A stretch of DNA of 64,000 nucleotides from an uncultured Oscillospiraceae bacterium (GTDB taxonomy: Bacteria > Bacillota > Clostridia > Oscillospirales > Acutalibacteraceae): assembly GCA_902490735.1 (NCBI GenBank), contig CABUFC010000001.1:124001-188000 (forward strand), given 5' to 3'. The notes under the pieces are model-generated. The model did not search any database, was not told the origin of the DNA, and saw nothing but the letters and a program-made list of their open reading frames with translations. The position numbers were made by a program, and so were the translations under genes. The stretch's first letter is position 1, and the number at the start of each line of letters is the position of its first letter. Shown one piece after another: positions 53,410-62,395 of the stretch.

Positions 53410-55907
53410 TGAAATTATCCTTTTCAACAAAGGGCTGGCATAATAACACGTTTGAAGAATTTTGTAAAATTGCAGATGATCTTCATTTTGACGGTGTTGA
53501 ACTTCACAATGTATATAACAGTCTATTTGAAGGCAAAAATGGTAATTTTTATAAATCCTACGCCTATAAAACACTGCGCAGCTTAAGCATTAATCGGCTT
53601 AGTATTCCGTGTATAGACGCTATTTCCGATATATCAAATGCAGATAAAACTAAAGAAGCAGAAGATGAAATTACTAAGTGCATTTCAATAGCGGAAGTTC
53701 TCAAAATTCCATATGTACGTATTCGTGCAGAAAAAGGCGGAAGTATAGATGCCGTTAAATCGATTGTTTCAAAACTTCTTGTTAAAGCCGAAAAAGCTTC
53801 TGTTGTACTTTTGGTCGAAACTGCCGGCATGTTTTACGAGTCAAAAAAACTTTCGGATTTTTTAGATCAATTTGCATCTGATAATTTGGCTTGCGTTTGG
53901 AACCTTTCTGCGGCTTATTTTAATTCAAATGAAAAACCTGATACAGTTATTAAAAATTTAGGTGCTTATGTAAAGCATGTTCATATAAATGACGCAAAAA
54001 TTGTTGACGGTAAAATTGAGCATTGCCTTTTTGGCGATGGAGATTTGCCGGTAGAAGATATAATGAATGCGCTTGCAAGCATTAATTACGACGGATTTAT
54101 TTCTTTTGTTTGGGACAAAAATTACATTAAAGAATTAAATGATATGGAAATAATTCTTTCTCAGTTTAATAATTATATCAGGCAGTTTAAAGGTGTAGCA
54201 AGAAGAAAAACCAGTCTTTACAGCAATCGTGCCGGCACAGGAAAATTTATATGGAAGAAAGATATATTAATAGATAAAACATTTTCCGGTGTTTTAGATG
54301 CAATGGTTGAAGAGTTTCCCGATCAGCTTGCGTTTAAATATACAACGCTCGATTACACTAGAACATATTCGGAGTTTCGCGATGATGTTGATGAGTTTGC
54401 TCGTAGCCTTTTAGCTCTTGGCGTTAAAAAAGGCGATCACGTTGCCGTTTGGGCATCGAATGTTCCGGAATGGTATATATCTTTTTGGGCGACGGTTAAA
54501 ATCGGTGCTGTTCTTGTAACGGTAAATACAGCTTATAAAATTCATGAGGTTGAATACCTTCTGCGTCAGTCCGATACACATACACTTATTTTCACAAAAG
54601 GCGCTAAAGATACCGATTACGGTGCAATTATAGCAGAACTTTGCCCGGAACTTGAAAAGAAAAAACCGGAAGATAAACTTCATTCTTCGAGGCTACCCTT
54701 TTTACGCAATTGTATTTCTGTAGGCTTTAAGCAAAAAGGATGCTTAACTTTTAAAGAGGCGCTTAAATATGCATATAAAGTGCCAAAAGCCGAAGTTTAC
54801 AGAATAGCGGCGTCGGTTAATAAAAATGATGTATGCAATATGCAATATACTTCGGGTACTACAGGTTTTCCTAAGGGCGTTATGCTTACGCATTACAATA
54901 TCGTAAATAACGGTAAATGCATTGGTGACAGGATGGATCTTTCAACTGCAGACCGCATGATGATCCAGGTTCCTATGTTCCACTGCTTTGGCATGGTACT
55001 TGCGATGACTGCCACAATGACTCACGGCGGAACAATTCTTCCTTTACCGTACTTTTCTCCAAAGCCTGCGTTATCCTGCATTAATAACGAACACATCACG
55101 GCATTTCATGGGGTTCCCACAATGTTTATTGCTATGCTTGAACATCCCGATTTTAAAAAGACCGATTTTTCTTATATGCGTACAGGAATTATGGCGGGAA
55201 GCCCTTGCCCTGAAAAAGCCATGAACGATGTTGTAAATAAGATGAACATGAAGGAAATTACCATTGTTTACGGTCAAACAGAGGCGTCTCCCGGTTGTAC
55301 GATGAGCTCTGCTGAAGATCCAATAGATGTAAGAGTTACTACGGTAGGGCGTGAACTTCCCGAAATAGAATGCAAAATTGTCAATCCCGAAACCGGCGAA
55401 GAATGCGCTGTTGATGAAACTGGTGAATTTGTGGCCCGTGGTTATAATATCATGAAAGGCTATTATAAAATGCCTGATGCTACTAAAGCCGCTATTGATG
55501 AAGACGGTTGGCTTCATACGGGGGATCTTGCCTGTAAGACTATTGACGGTAATTATAAAATAACCGGTAGACTTAAAGACATGATTATTCGCGGCGGTGA
55601 AAATATTTACCCTAAAGAAATTGAGGAGTTTTTATATACCTATGACAAAGTCAGCGATGTACAAGTAATAGGAATTCCCGATGAACAATACGGTGAAGAA
55701 ATAATGGCTGTTATTGTACTTAAAGAGGGTAAAACCGCAACTAGCGAAGAAATTAAAGAATTTGTTGCTAAAAACATGGCTCGTCATAAAGTGCCGCGCT
55801 ACGTAGAATTTACCGATAGCTTTCCTATGAACGCTGCCGGGAAAATTTTAAAATACAAAATGCGCGAAGACGCAATTAAAAAATTAGGTATTAAAGCAGG
55901 CAATTAA
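53409..55907 (+). CDS. Isomerase-like TIM barrel fused to an acyl-CoA ligase, under the Leu T-box
   Basis: 832 residues. Residues 1-260 are an AP-endonuclease-2/sugar-isomerase-type barrel. E137 and H192 are kept, but the usual DxxH is replaced by NLSA (165-168) and the last metal glutamate by W235, so it is probably inactive as an isomerase. Residues 290-832 form a full AMP-forming ligase: YTSGTTGFPKG at 480-490, YGQTEASP, GRLKDMIIRGGENIYP and a late AGKILKYKMRE lysine. The long-chain-like ligase type differs from the two XRE-cupin ligases. Isovalerate is the likely substrate by context. Confidence 0.87.
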   Translation: MKLSFSTKGWHNNTFEEFCKIADDLHFDGVELHNVYNSLFEGKNGNFYKSYAYKTLRSLSINRLSIPCIDAISDISNADKTKEAEDEITKCISIAEVLKIPYVRIRAEKGGSIDAVKSIVSKLLVKAEKASVVLLVETAGMFYESKKLSDFLDQFASDNLACVWNLSAAYFNSNEKPDTVIKNLGAYVKHVHINDAKIVDGKIEHCLFGDGDLPVEDIMNALASINYDGFISFVWDKNYIKELNDMEIILSQFNNYIRQFKGVARRKTSLYSNRAGTGKFIWKKDILIDKTFSGVLDAMVEEFPDQLAFKYTTLDYTRTYSEFRDDVDEFARSLLALGVKKGDHVAVWASNVPEWYISFWATVKIGAVLVTVNTAYKIHEVEYLLRQSDTHTLIFTKGAKDTDYGAIIAELCPELEKKKPEDKLHSSRLPFLRNCISVGFKQKGCLTFKEALKYAYKVPKAEVYRIAASVNKNDVCNMQYTSGTTGFPKGVMLTHYNIVNNGKCIGDRMDLSTADRMMIQVPMFHCFGMVLAMTATMTHGGTILPLPYFSPKPALSCINNEHITAFHGVPTMFIAMLEHPDFKKTDFSYMRTGIMAGSPCPEKAMNDVVNKMNMKEITIVYGQTEASPGCTMSSAEDPIDVRVTTVGRELPEIECKIVNPETGEECAVDETGEFVARGYNIMKGYYKMPDATKAAIDEDGWLHTGDLACKTIDGNYKITGRLKDMIIRGGENIYPKEIEEFLYTYDKVSDVQVIGIPDEQYGEEIMAVIVLKEGKTATSEEIKEFVAKNMARHKVPRYVEFTDSFPMNAAGKILKYKMREDAIKKLGIKAGN

Positions 55908-55919
55908 TTTGCCTGTTTT
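55897..55919 (+). terminator. Terminator of the Leu T-box unit
   Basis: CAGGCAA (55897-55903), loop TTAAT containing the stop codon, TTGCCTG (55909-55915), then TTTTACTTTTT. Confidence 0.85.
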
Positions 55920-55989
55920 ACTTTTTATTATCATTTTTTAATAATCGCCTTCATATAGTTTATTAGTAAATAAGAAGGGCGGTATAAAA

Positions 55990-56904
55990 ATGAGGACATT
56001 TTGTCCTGAGGGAGCGCTATCCTCGGATTCAAATACCAGGCATTATAAAATTGCTGAACTCTCCGATGCGGAAAAGAGCGGTGAAATTTTAGAAGGAATT
56101 GCCACATTATGCGACAGCGATTATAACTTAACTGTGGATTTAGGTGATATTAAAGGTATTATACCGCGGTGCGAAGGCGCCGTTGGAATTTCAAGCGGTA
56201 AAACAAAAGATATTGCTTTAATCTCAAGGGTAGGCAAGCCTGTAAGCTTTGTTGTAAACAGCCTTAAAACTGATATTTTCGGTAAGACCTATGCGGAGCT
56301 TTCACGAAGAAAAGCCCAAGAAAGAGCGCTATATTATATAACAAAAATAAAAGGCGTTGGTTCTGTTATTGATGCAAAAATTACTCACTTAGAAAGTTTT
56401 GGTGCATTTTGCGATATCGGATGCGGCGTTGTTGCACTTTTACCGATTGATGCCATTTCTGTATCGCGAATTTCTCATCCTAAAGACAGGTTTCTAGTTG
56501 GCGATAATATTAAGGCAATAATTAAAAGCATTGATAAAGACGGGAAAATTACGCTTAGTCACAAAGAATTGTTAGGCACATGGGAAGAAAATGCATCAAT
56601 GTTCACGCCCGGACAGACCGTATCCGGTATAATTAGAAGCATTGAAGATTATGGCGTGTTTGTAGAACTTACCCCAAATTTAGCGGGCCTTGCTGAGCCA
56701 AGGCGTGATGTGGCGCTCAATCAGATTGCAAGCGTTTACATAAAAAGCATTATTCCGGAAAAAATGAAGGTGAAATTAATAATAGTTGACAGCTTTAACG
56801 GAGATTCTTTTAGCCCTGTAAAATATTTTCCAACGCCCGATAAAATCAAGTTTTGGCAATATTCGCCTATAGATTCGCAAAAAACAATAATTTCACAATT
56901 TTAA
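55990..56904 (+). CDS. Multiple-S1-domain RNA-binding protein
   Basis: 304 residues. Three S1-type OB folds can be seen: a divergent first (about 30-110), a second at about 117-190 (GSVIDAKITHLESFGAFCDIGCGVVALLPI) and a third at about 203-265 (GQTVSGIIRSIEDYGVFVELTPNLAGLAEP). Clostridial genomes often carry such short S1 proteins annotated as ribosomal protein S1 homologues. It likely binds mRNA or ribosomes. Monocistronic; a promoter is not obvious. Confidence 0.85.
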   Translation: MRTFCPEGALSSDSNTRHYKIAELSDAEKSGEILEGIATLCDSDYNLTVDLGDIKGIIPRCEGAVGISSGKTKDIALISRVGKPVSFVVNSLKTDIFGKTYAELSRRKAQERALYYITKIKGVGSVIDAKITHLESFGAFCDIGCGVVALLPIDAISVSRISHPKDRFLVGDNIKAIIKSIDKDGKITLSHKELLGTWEENASMFTPGQTVSGIIRSIEDYGVFVELTPNLAGLAEPRRDVALNQIASVYIKSIIPEKMKVKLIIVDSFNGDSFSPVKYFPTPDKIKFWQYSPIDSQKTIISQF

Positions 56905-56924
56905 ATTAAATTTAAACAGCCTGA

Positions 56925-56958
56925 TTCGGCAGAATTATTTTTGTTAAGACATTATAAT
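56925..56958 (+). promoter_or_regulatory. spoIIE promoter with possible Spo0A box
   Basis: TATAAT at 56953-56958 has no recognisable -35 box. In the -35 area lies TTCGGCA (56925-56931), one mismatch from the inverted Spo0A box TTCGACA. B. subtilis spoIIE is likewise Spo0A-activated. Suggestive only. Confidence 0.4.
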
Positions 56959-56978
56959 AAGCTATGAAAGGAATGATT

Positions 56979-59282
56979 TTGTTGAAGCAGGCTGTAGATA
57001 CTTTTGTTATTTCCGCAAAAAAAGAAACTTATAAAAATTTGGCCGGACAAGCTCTTGTTGCTTTATGCGGCTTTGTAGCTTCAAGAGGAACTGTTATGAG
57101 TAACCTCTGCCCGTTTGGAATCGGTGCTTGTTCAGGAGTTAGCAGTGAATATATGGTTGCTGCATCTATTGGTGCTGTAATCGGTTATATTTTTCCTGCT
57201 GCGGGTCAATCAGGGTTTAAATACATATCTGCAGTTTTATCAATATTAATGATAAGAATTTTGCTAAAAGGAATAAAGAAGGTTGAAAACAGTCCGGTCT
57301 TTTTATCGATTCTTTCTTTTCTTACGCCACTTTCAATTTTTATTACGGTAAATATAGGGACCGGAATTGTTTGGCCAAAAATACTTGCAGAAACGGCGCT
57401 GATTTCGGCAAGTACGTTTTTTATTTCAAAATCTTTTAAAATAGACATTAATTCAAAACCGGGCTTAGTAACCGAGGAAATAGTTTCGGTTTGTTTTGTT
57501 ATGTCTGTAATAATAATGGGGCTGCTTCCGTTTTCAGTTGACAATGTATCTTTTGGTAGAATATTAAGTATATTATTTATTCTCATCGCCTCACGGTTTG
57601 GTGGAGCATCAATGGGAACACTTTCCGGTGTTATTGTTTCTTTTGTTATATTTATTAGTGGAGATAACTATGCATTTTATATTCCCATTTTATCTTTAGG
57701 TGGGTTATTTTCAGGCTTTTTTTCAAACACAGGAAAATTAGCTTCTGTTATTGGTTTTTTAGTTACAGCTGTATTAAGCTTGCTTATTACAGGGAATTTG
57801 CCATATATATCTGCGATTATCATTGAAATATTTATAGCATCCGGAATATTTTTACTTTTGCCTAAAAACTTGAGCGCAAAACTGTCCAACATATTTTTAG
57901 GTAAGGCAGAAATACCTGAGCTTGAAGGAGCAAAAGGCGCACTTTGTATGAAATTGCGTTATGCCGCGGAAGCACTGCAGGATGTGAATTGCACAATTGA
58001 TGAGGTTTCTAAAGAATTATCACGAATAAATTCACCGGACTTTGATACTGTATTAAAAAGGGTTGAGGAGTGTGCCTGCAAAAATTGCTCTCTTTGTGTA
58101 CATTGTTGGGAAGTTCAGAGATCCGAAACCGTAGAAGCAGTACTTGGAATATCGTCGACACTTAAACAAAACGACAGAGAAATAAAAGAAAATGTACCTA
58201 GTAATTTTTTGGCTCGTTGTCTTAGATTTGACAGGTTTAAAAGCGCGGTTATTGCCAATTATTCCGACTATATTTCAAAAATCAATGCCGAAAACCGAAT
58301 TGAAGAAGTAAGAGGTATAATTTCCGACCACTTTGGCGGAATATCCAATATGCTTTACGATTTATCCAATGAATTTAAATACACGAATAACCTTGATGAA
58401 AATGCAACCGAAAAAATCATTACGGCGCTTAGACATTTAAATATACCCGTAACCGAATGCGCGGCAACCACTGATAAATATAACCGGCTGTCTGCTGATA
58501 TAAAAGTTAAATTAGAAAAGGATACGATACTTAATAAAATAGAAATTTTAAGCAGGCTTGAAAATGCCTGTGACAAGAACTTTGATCCGCCGTGTATTAC
58601 TAAGACAGGAAACGAAGCGTTTATTTCAATAACCGAAAAAACCGTTTATTATTGCGATGTAGGAGTGACTCAAATAGCAGCAAATCAAAACTCTATGTGC
58701 GGCGACAGCTACGATTATTTTATAGACGGCAAAGGGCATTTAGTAATGATTATTAGCGATGGAATGGGCAACGGTGGCAGAGCGGCCGTTGATTCCTCAA
58801 TGGTTACCGGGCTTATGAGCAGGCTTATAAAATCCGGTTTTGGATATGATTGTTCTTTAAAAATAGCAAATTCTTCCATGGTGTTCAAATCAACCGATGA
58901 GTCACTGGCAACTGTAGATATTTCCGTTATAGATCTTTTTTCTGGCGAAACCGATTTATTTAAAGCAGGAGCGGCGCCGACTTTAGTTAGAAAAAAGGGG
59001 AGAACATCCCGTGCTGTTAGTCGTTCATTACCTGCAGGTATTTTGCGTGAAATAGGTTTTGACAAAGCAACTGTAAAGCTTAATAAAAACGATATAGTAC
59101 TTATGATGTCGGATGGTGTGATAAATGAGGGCACCGACTGGATTTGCTCATTTTTAGAGGATTTTGACGGCACTGCTCAGGAGCTCGCAGACTTGATTGC
59201 CTCCGCCGCAAAGCGCAGACGATGCGACAATCACGAAGATGATATAACCGTTCTTGCTGCTATAATTAATAAAGCAAATTAA
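56979..59282 (+). CDS. spoIIE: Stage II sporulation protein E (SpoIIE phosphatase)
   Basis: 767 residues if translation begins at the TTG at 56979, six bases after AAAGGA; ATGs at 56964 and 56973 are in frame but lie before or on that site. The N-terminal third holds about ten membrane helices, a central linker contains a cysteine set (CACKNCSLCVHCW), and a C-terminal PP2C phosphatase has GDSYDYF, IISDGMGNGG and MMSDGVINEG. SpoIIE sits at the polar septum and dephosphorylates SpoIIAA, releasing sigma-F in the forespore. The domain order is complete. Confidence 0.95.
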   Translation: MLKQAVDTFVISAKKETYKNLAGQALVALCGFVASRGTVMSNLCPFGIGACSGVSSEYMVAASIGAVIGYIFPAAGQSGFKYISAVLSILMIRILLKGIKKVENSPVFLSILSFLTPLSIFITVNIGTGIVWPKILAETALISASTFFISKSFKIDINSKPGLVTEEIVSVCFVMSVIIMGLLPFSVDNVSFGRILSILFILIASRFGGASMGTLSGVIVSFVIFISGDNYAFYIPILSLGGLFSGFFSNTGKLASVIGFLVTAVLSLLITGNLPYISAIIIEIFIASGIFLLLPKNLSAKLSNIFLGKAEIPELEGAKGALCMKLRYAAEALQDVNCTIDEVSKELSRINSPDFDTVLKRVEECACKNCSLCVHCWEVQRSETVEAVLGISSTLKQNDREIKENVPSNFLARCLRFDRFKSAVIANYSDYISKINAENRIEEVRGIISDHFGGISNMLYDLSNEFKYTNNLDENATEKIITALRHLNIPVTECAATTDKYNRLSADIKVKLEKDTILNKIEILSRLENACDKNFDPPCITKTGNEAFISITEKTVYYCDVGVTQIAANQNSMCGDSYDYFIDGKGHLVMIISDGMGNGGRAAVDSSMVTGLMSRLIKSGFGYDCSLKIANSSMVFKSTDESLATVDISVIDLFSGETDLFKAGAAPTLVRKKGRTSRAVSRSLPAGILREIGFDKATVKLNKNDIVLMMSDGVINEGTDWICSFLEDFDGTAQELADLIASAAKRRRCDNHEDDITVLAAIINKAN

Positions 59283-59286
59283 TATT

Positions 59287-59318
59287 TCCCGTTATGAAAT
59301 ATCATAACGGGATTTTTT
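59287..59318 (+). terminator. Terminator of spoIIE
   Basis: TCCCGTTATGA (59287-59297), loop AATA, TCATAACGGGA (59302-59312), then TTTTTT. Confidence 0.9.
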
Positions 59319-59344
59319 TAGGAAAAATTACCTTTAAAAATATA

Positions 59345-59373
59345 TTGATTTTATTTATTATATCATTTAAAAT
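59345..59373 (+). promoter_or_regulatory. Promoter of lon
   Basis: TTGATT (59345-59350), 17 bp, TAAAAT (59368-59373), 29 bases before the lon start. I see no HrcA (CIRCE) or CtsR-type repeat here. Confidence 0.65.
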
Positions 59374-59402
59374 ATATTTATCGAAAAAGTTGGAGGACAA
59401 TT

Positions 59403-61781
59403 ATGTCTCTAGATACAAAAAGCACTGTTTTACCTGTATTGGCATTACGCGGTTTAGTTGTATTTCCTGGAATGCTGCTGCATTTTGATGTTGGCAGAGA
59501 TAAGTCGATTAGTGCAATAAACATCGCGATGGAACGCGATCAGATGATTTTTCTTATTCCTCAAAAAGAGTTAAAGACAGAAGATCCCACAAGAGAAGAT
59601 CTTTTTGATATCGGCTGTGTTGCACGTGTTAGACAGACGGTTCGCCTTTCAGACGACAGTATTCGCGTGCTTATAGAAGGCAAATACCGTGCGTCGTTTA
59701 AAGACCTTAGGATATTAAACAACAGTCTTGTTGCAAATATCAATAAATTGGATGATAAAGCAGCGCCTAAAAACACGGCAATAAGCGTTGCTATGATACG
59801 TAAGGTTCAGGATATATTTGAAAAATACTCTGCACTTTTACCTAAAATGCCAAAAGATATTTTGGTAACAGTTGCAAGCGCTGAAGATCCGGGATATCTT
59901 GGTGACTATATTGCAAGCAATATCCAGTTGTCTATGGAAGACAAACAAATGGTCATTGAAGAATTAAACCCTATTAAACGCTTGCGAGTTGTATCTAAAA
60001 TATTGAATAAAGAATGGCAGATTTTAAATTTAGATGCAAAAATTAATGATAAAGCCAAAGAATATTTAGATGATAACCAGCGCGAATACTATTTACGCGA
60101 GCAAATGCATGCCATATCTAATGAATTATATGGTGATGTTAGTCCTGAAGCGGAGGCAGATGAGTATCGTTTAAAAATTGAAGATTCCGGCGCGCCGCTA
60201 TATGCAAAAAACACAATGAAACAGGAAGCAAACAAGCTTGCAAAAATGCCGGTTGGTTCACACGAGGCAACGGTTGTAAGAAACTATTTAGATATGCTGT
60301 TAGCTTTACCGTGGAGCGCAACCACTAAAACGTCGAATAATATTTTTAAAGCAGAAAAAATATTAAACAAAGAGCATTATGGACTTGTTGAGGTTAAAAA
60401 CAGAATTTTAGATCTTTTGGCAGTTTCAAACTTAAATCCGGATATTAACGGTCAAATAATCTGTCTCGCGGGACCTCCGGGGGTTGGTAAAACTTCCATT
60501 GCAAAAAGCTTGGCTAACTGTATGAATAGAAAATTTGCCCGTGTTTCTCTTGGCGGCGTTCACGACGAGGCCGAAATAGTTGGGCACAGAAAAACATACA
60601 TAGGCGCAATGCCCGGCAGAATAATTAAAGCTATAAAATCCGCCGGAAGCAGTAATCCACTTATTTTACTCGATGAAGTTGACAAAATGAGCGCGGATAT
60701 GAAAGGCGATCCTGCGTCTGCGCTTCTTGAAGTGCTTGACAGTGAGCAAAACCATTCGTTTGTTGATCACTATATAGATATTCCATTTGATTTAAGTGGT
60801 GTATTATTTGTTTGTACTGCAAATAATCTATCTAACATACCCGGTCCACTTCTTGACAGAATGGACATAATTGAACTTCCGGGCTATACAAGGATAGATA
60901 AATTTCATATCGCAAAAGAGCATCTAATACCGAAACAATTGAAAAAGCATGGGCTCGACGGTAAAAAATTCAAAATTTATGATAGTGCCTTATACGATGT
61001 TATCGATTACTACACAATGGAAGCAGGCGTTCGAAAGCTCGAAAACAGTTTAGCTCAAATTATGCGCAAATCGACGCGTATTTTCATCGAAAATCAAAAA
61101 ATCGTAACTGTAACCTCACAAAATTTAAATCGATTTTTAGGACCAAAGAAGTACTTTTATGAGGAAATAACCGAAAACAACGAGGTTGGCATTGTAAACG
61201 GTCTTGCATGGACTGAGGTTGGCGGAAAGCTTATGCAGCTTGAAGTATCTGTTATAAACGGCAGAGGTGCTTTAGAGCTTACCGGATCTTTAGGGGATGT
61301 AATGAAAGAATCTGCTAAAGCCGCAGTAAGTTTTGTGCGTGCAAACGCTGATTATTTTAGTATTCCTGATGATTTTTATAAGAATAAAGATATTCATATT
61401 CATGCTACTGAGGCCGCAGTGCCAAAGGACGGGCCTTCTGCCGGTGTAGCCATAACGATAGCACTTATTTCCGCACTAACAGGAAGGCGTGTGCGCAGTA
61501 ATGTTGCCATGACCGGCGAAATAACCATTTTAGGGCGTGTCTTTGCTATCGGCGGTTTGAAAGAAAAAACACTTGCGGCTCTTAGATCCGGTATTGATAC
61601 GGTAATTATTCCAAAGCATAATCAAAAAGACATTGAAAGTCTTGATAATGAAGTAAAAGAGGCTATTAAATTCCAATGCGTATCTACTGTTTTTGAAGCG
61701 GTTGACATTGCATTAGAAAAGCAAAAAAATACAATCGGCGCTAAAAAAATTGATAATTATAAACATGCAATAAGGATTTAG
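59403..61781 (+). CDS. lon: ATP-dependent Lon protease
   Basis: 792 residues, the full LonA layout. The N-terminal substrate domain starts LPVLALRGLVVFPGM, the AAA domain has GPPGVGKTSIAKS and LLDEVDKM, and the protease domain has PKDGPSAGVAI with catalytic S679 and a downstream lysine near 722. Lon degrades misfolded and regulatory proteins in the cytosol. GGAGG is the ribosome site; engB follows two bases after the stop. Confidence 0.97.
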   Translation: MSLDTKSTVLPVLALRGLVVFPGMLLHFDVGRDKSISAINIAMERDQMIFLIPQKELKTEDPTREDLFDIGCVARVRQTVRLSDDSIRVLIEGKYRASFKDLRILNNSLVANINKLDDKAAPKNTAISVAMIRKVQDIFEKYSALLPKMPKDILVTVASAEDPGYLGDYIASNIQLSMEDKQMVIEELNPIKRLRVVSKILNKEWQILNLDAKINDKAKEYLDDNQREYYLREQMHAISNELYGDVSPEAEADEYRLKIEDSGAPLYAKNTMKQEANKLAKMPVGSHEATVVRNYLDMLLALPWSATTKTSNNIFKAEKILNKEHYGLVEVKNRILDLLAVSNLNPDINGQIICLAGPPGVGKTSIAKSLANCMNRKFARVSLGGVHDEAEIVGHRKTYIGAMPGRIIKAIKSAGSSNPLILLDEVDKMSADMKGDPASALLEVLDSEQNHSFVDHYIDIPFDLSGVLFVCTANNLSNIPGPLLDRMDIIELPGYTRIDKFHIAKEHLIPKQLKKHGLDGKKFKIYDSALYDVIDYYTMEAGVRKLENSLAQIMRKSTRIFIENQKIVTVTSQNLNRFLGPKKYFYEEITENNEVGIVNGLAWTEVGGKLMQLEVSVINGRGALELTGSLGDVMKESAKAAVSFVRANADYFSIPDDFYKNKDIHIHATEAAVPKDGPSAGVAITIALISALTGRRVRSNVAMTGEITILGRVFAIGGLKEKTLAALRSGIDTVIIPKHNQKDIESLDNEVKEAIKFQCVSTVFEAVDIALEKQKNTIGAKKIDNYKHAIRI

Positions 61782-61783
61782 CC

Positions 61784-62377
61784 ATGATAGATTTTTTAAA
61801 CGCATCTTTTGAGGCTTCTTTTGGTGAATTTCATCAGTTGCCGGCATCATTACTGCCTGAAATTTGTTTTTCGGGGAGGTCAAATGTCGGCAAATCAAGC
61901 TTAATTAATAAGTTGCTAAACCGCAAGAGCATAGCTCGCGTATCGTCTAAGCCCGGAAAAACCAGAACAATTAATTTTTTTCTTCTTAAGGATTTACGGC
62001 TGGTTGATTTACCGGGCTACGGATATGCAAAAATTTCAGCAGCCGAAACCGAACGTTTTTCGCTTCTTATGGAAAATTATTTTAAAAGCGGTCGCGATAT
62101 TCGTCTTGTTGTGCAGCTTGTTGATATGAGAATAGGACCTACTAAAAACGATGAAATGATGATAGATTTTTTACAGTATAATAAAATTCCGTTTTGCATA
62201 GCGCTTACAAAGTGCGATAAACTAAACAAAACGGAATATACTAATATGCTTAAAAAAATTAATGATAATGAAAAACTATCAGGTATTTCTATTATTCCTT
62301 TTTCGACGGTTAGCGGAATTGGCGTTGAAGAATTAAAAAAAGAAATAGAAAAAAGTATAAAAAAAGATGAGGTTTAA
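61784..62377 (+). CDS. engB: Ribosome biogenesis GTPase EngB (YsxC)
   Basis: 197 residues. GRSNVGKS (31-38), KPGKTRTINFF, DLPGYGYA and TKCDK are the G1-G4 motifs. It acts in late 50S subunit assembly and is usually essential. The lon-engB order is conserved in Firmicutes. Confidence 0.97.
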   Translation: MIDFLNASFEASFGEFHQLPASLLPEICFSGRSNVGKSSLINKLLNRKSIARVSSKPGKTRTINFFLLKDLRLVDLPGYGYAKISAAETERFSLLMENYFKSGRDIRLVVQLVDMRIGPTKNDEMMIDFLQYNKIPFCIALTKCDKLNKTEYTNMLKKINDNEKLSGISIIPFSTVSGIGVEELKKEIEKSIKKDEV

Positions 62378-62395
62378 GCCTCATCTTTTAATTTT
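62362..62395. terminator. Bidirectional terminator between engB and potD
   Basis: AAAAGATGAGG (62362-62372) pairs with CCTCATCTTTT (62379-62389), with T-runs on both strands. Both stop codons lie in or next to the hairpin. Confidence 0.88.

Noticed and set aside
59294..59488. 64-codon open frame between spoIIE and lon
   Set aside because: It spans the spoIIE terminator and the lon promoter and then runs out of frame inside lon.
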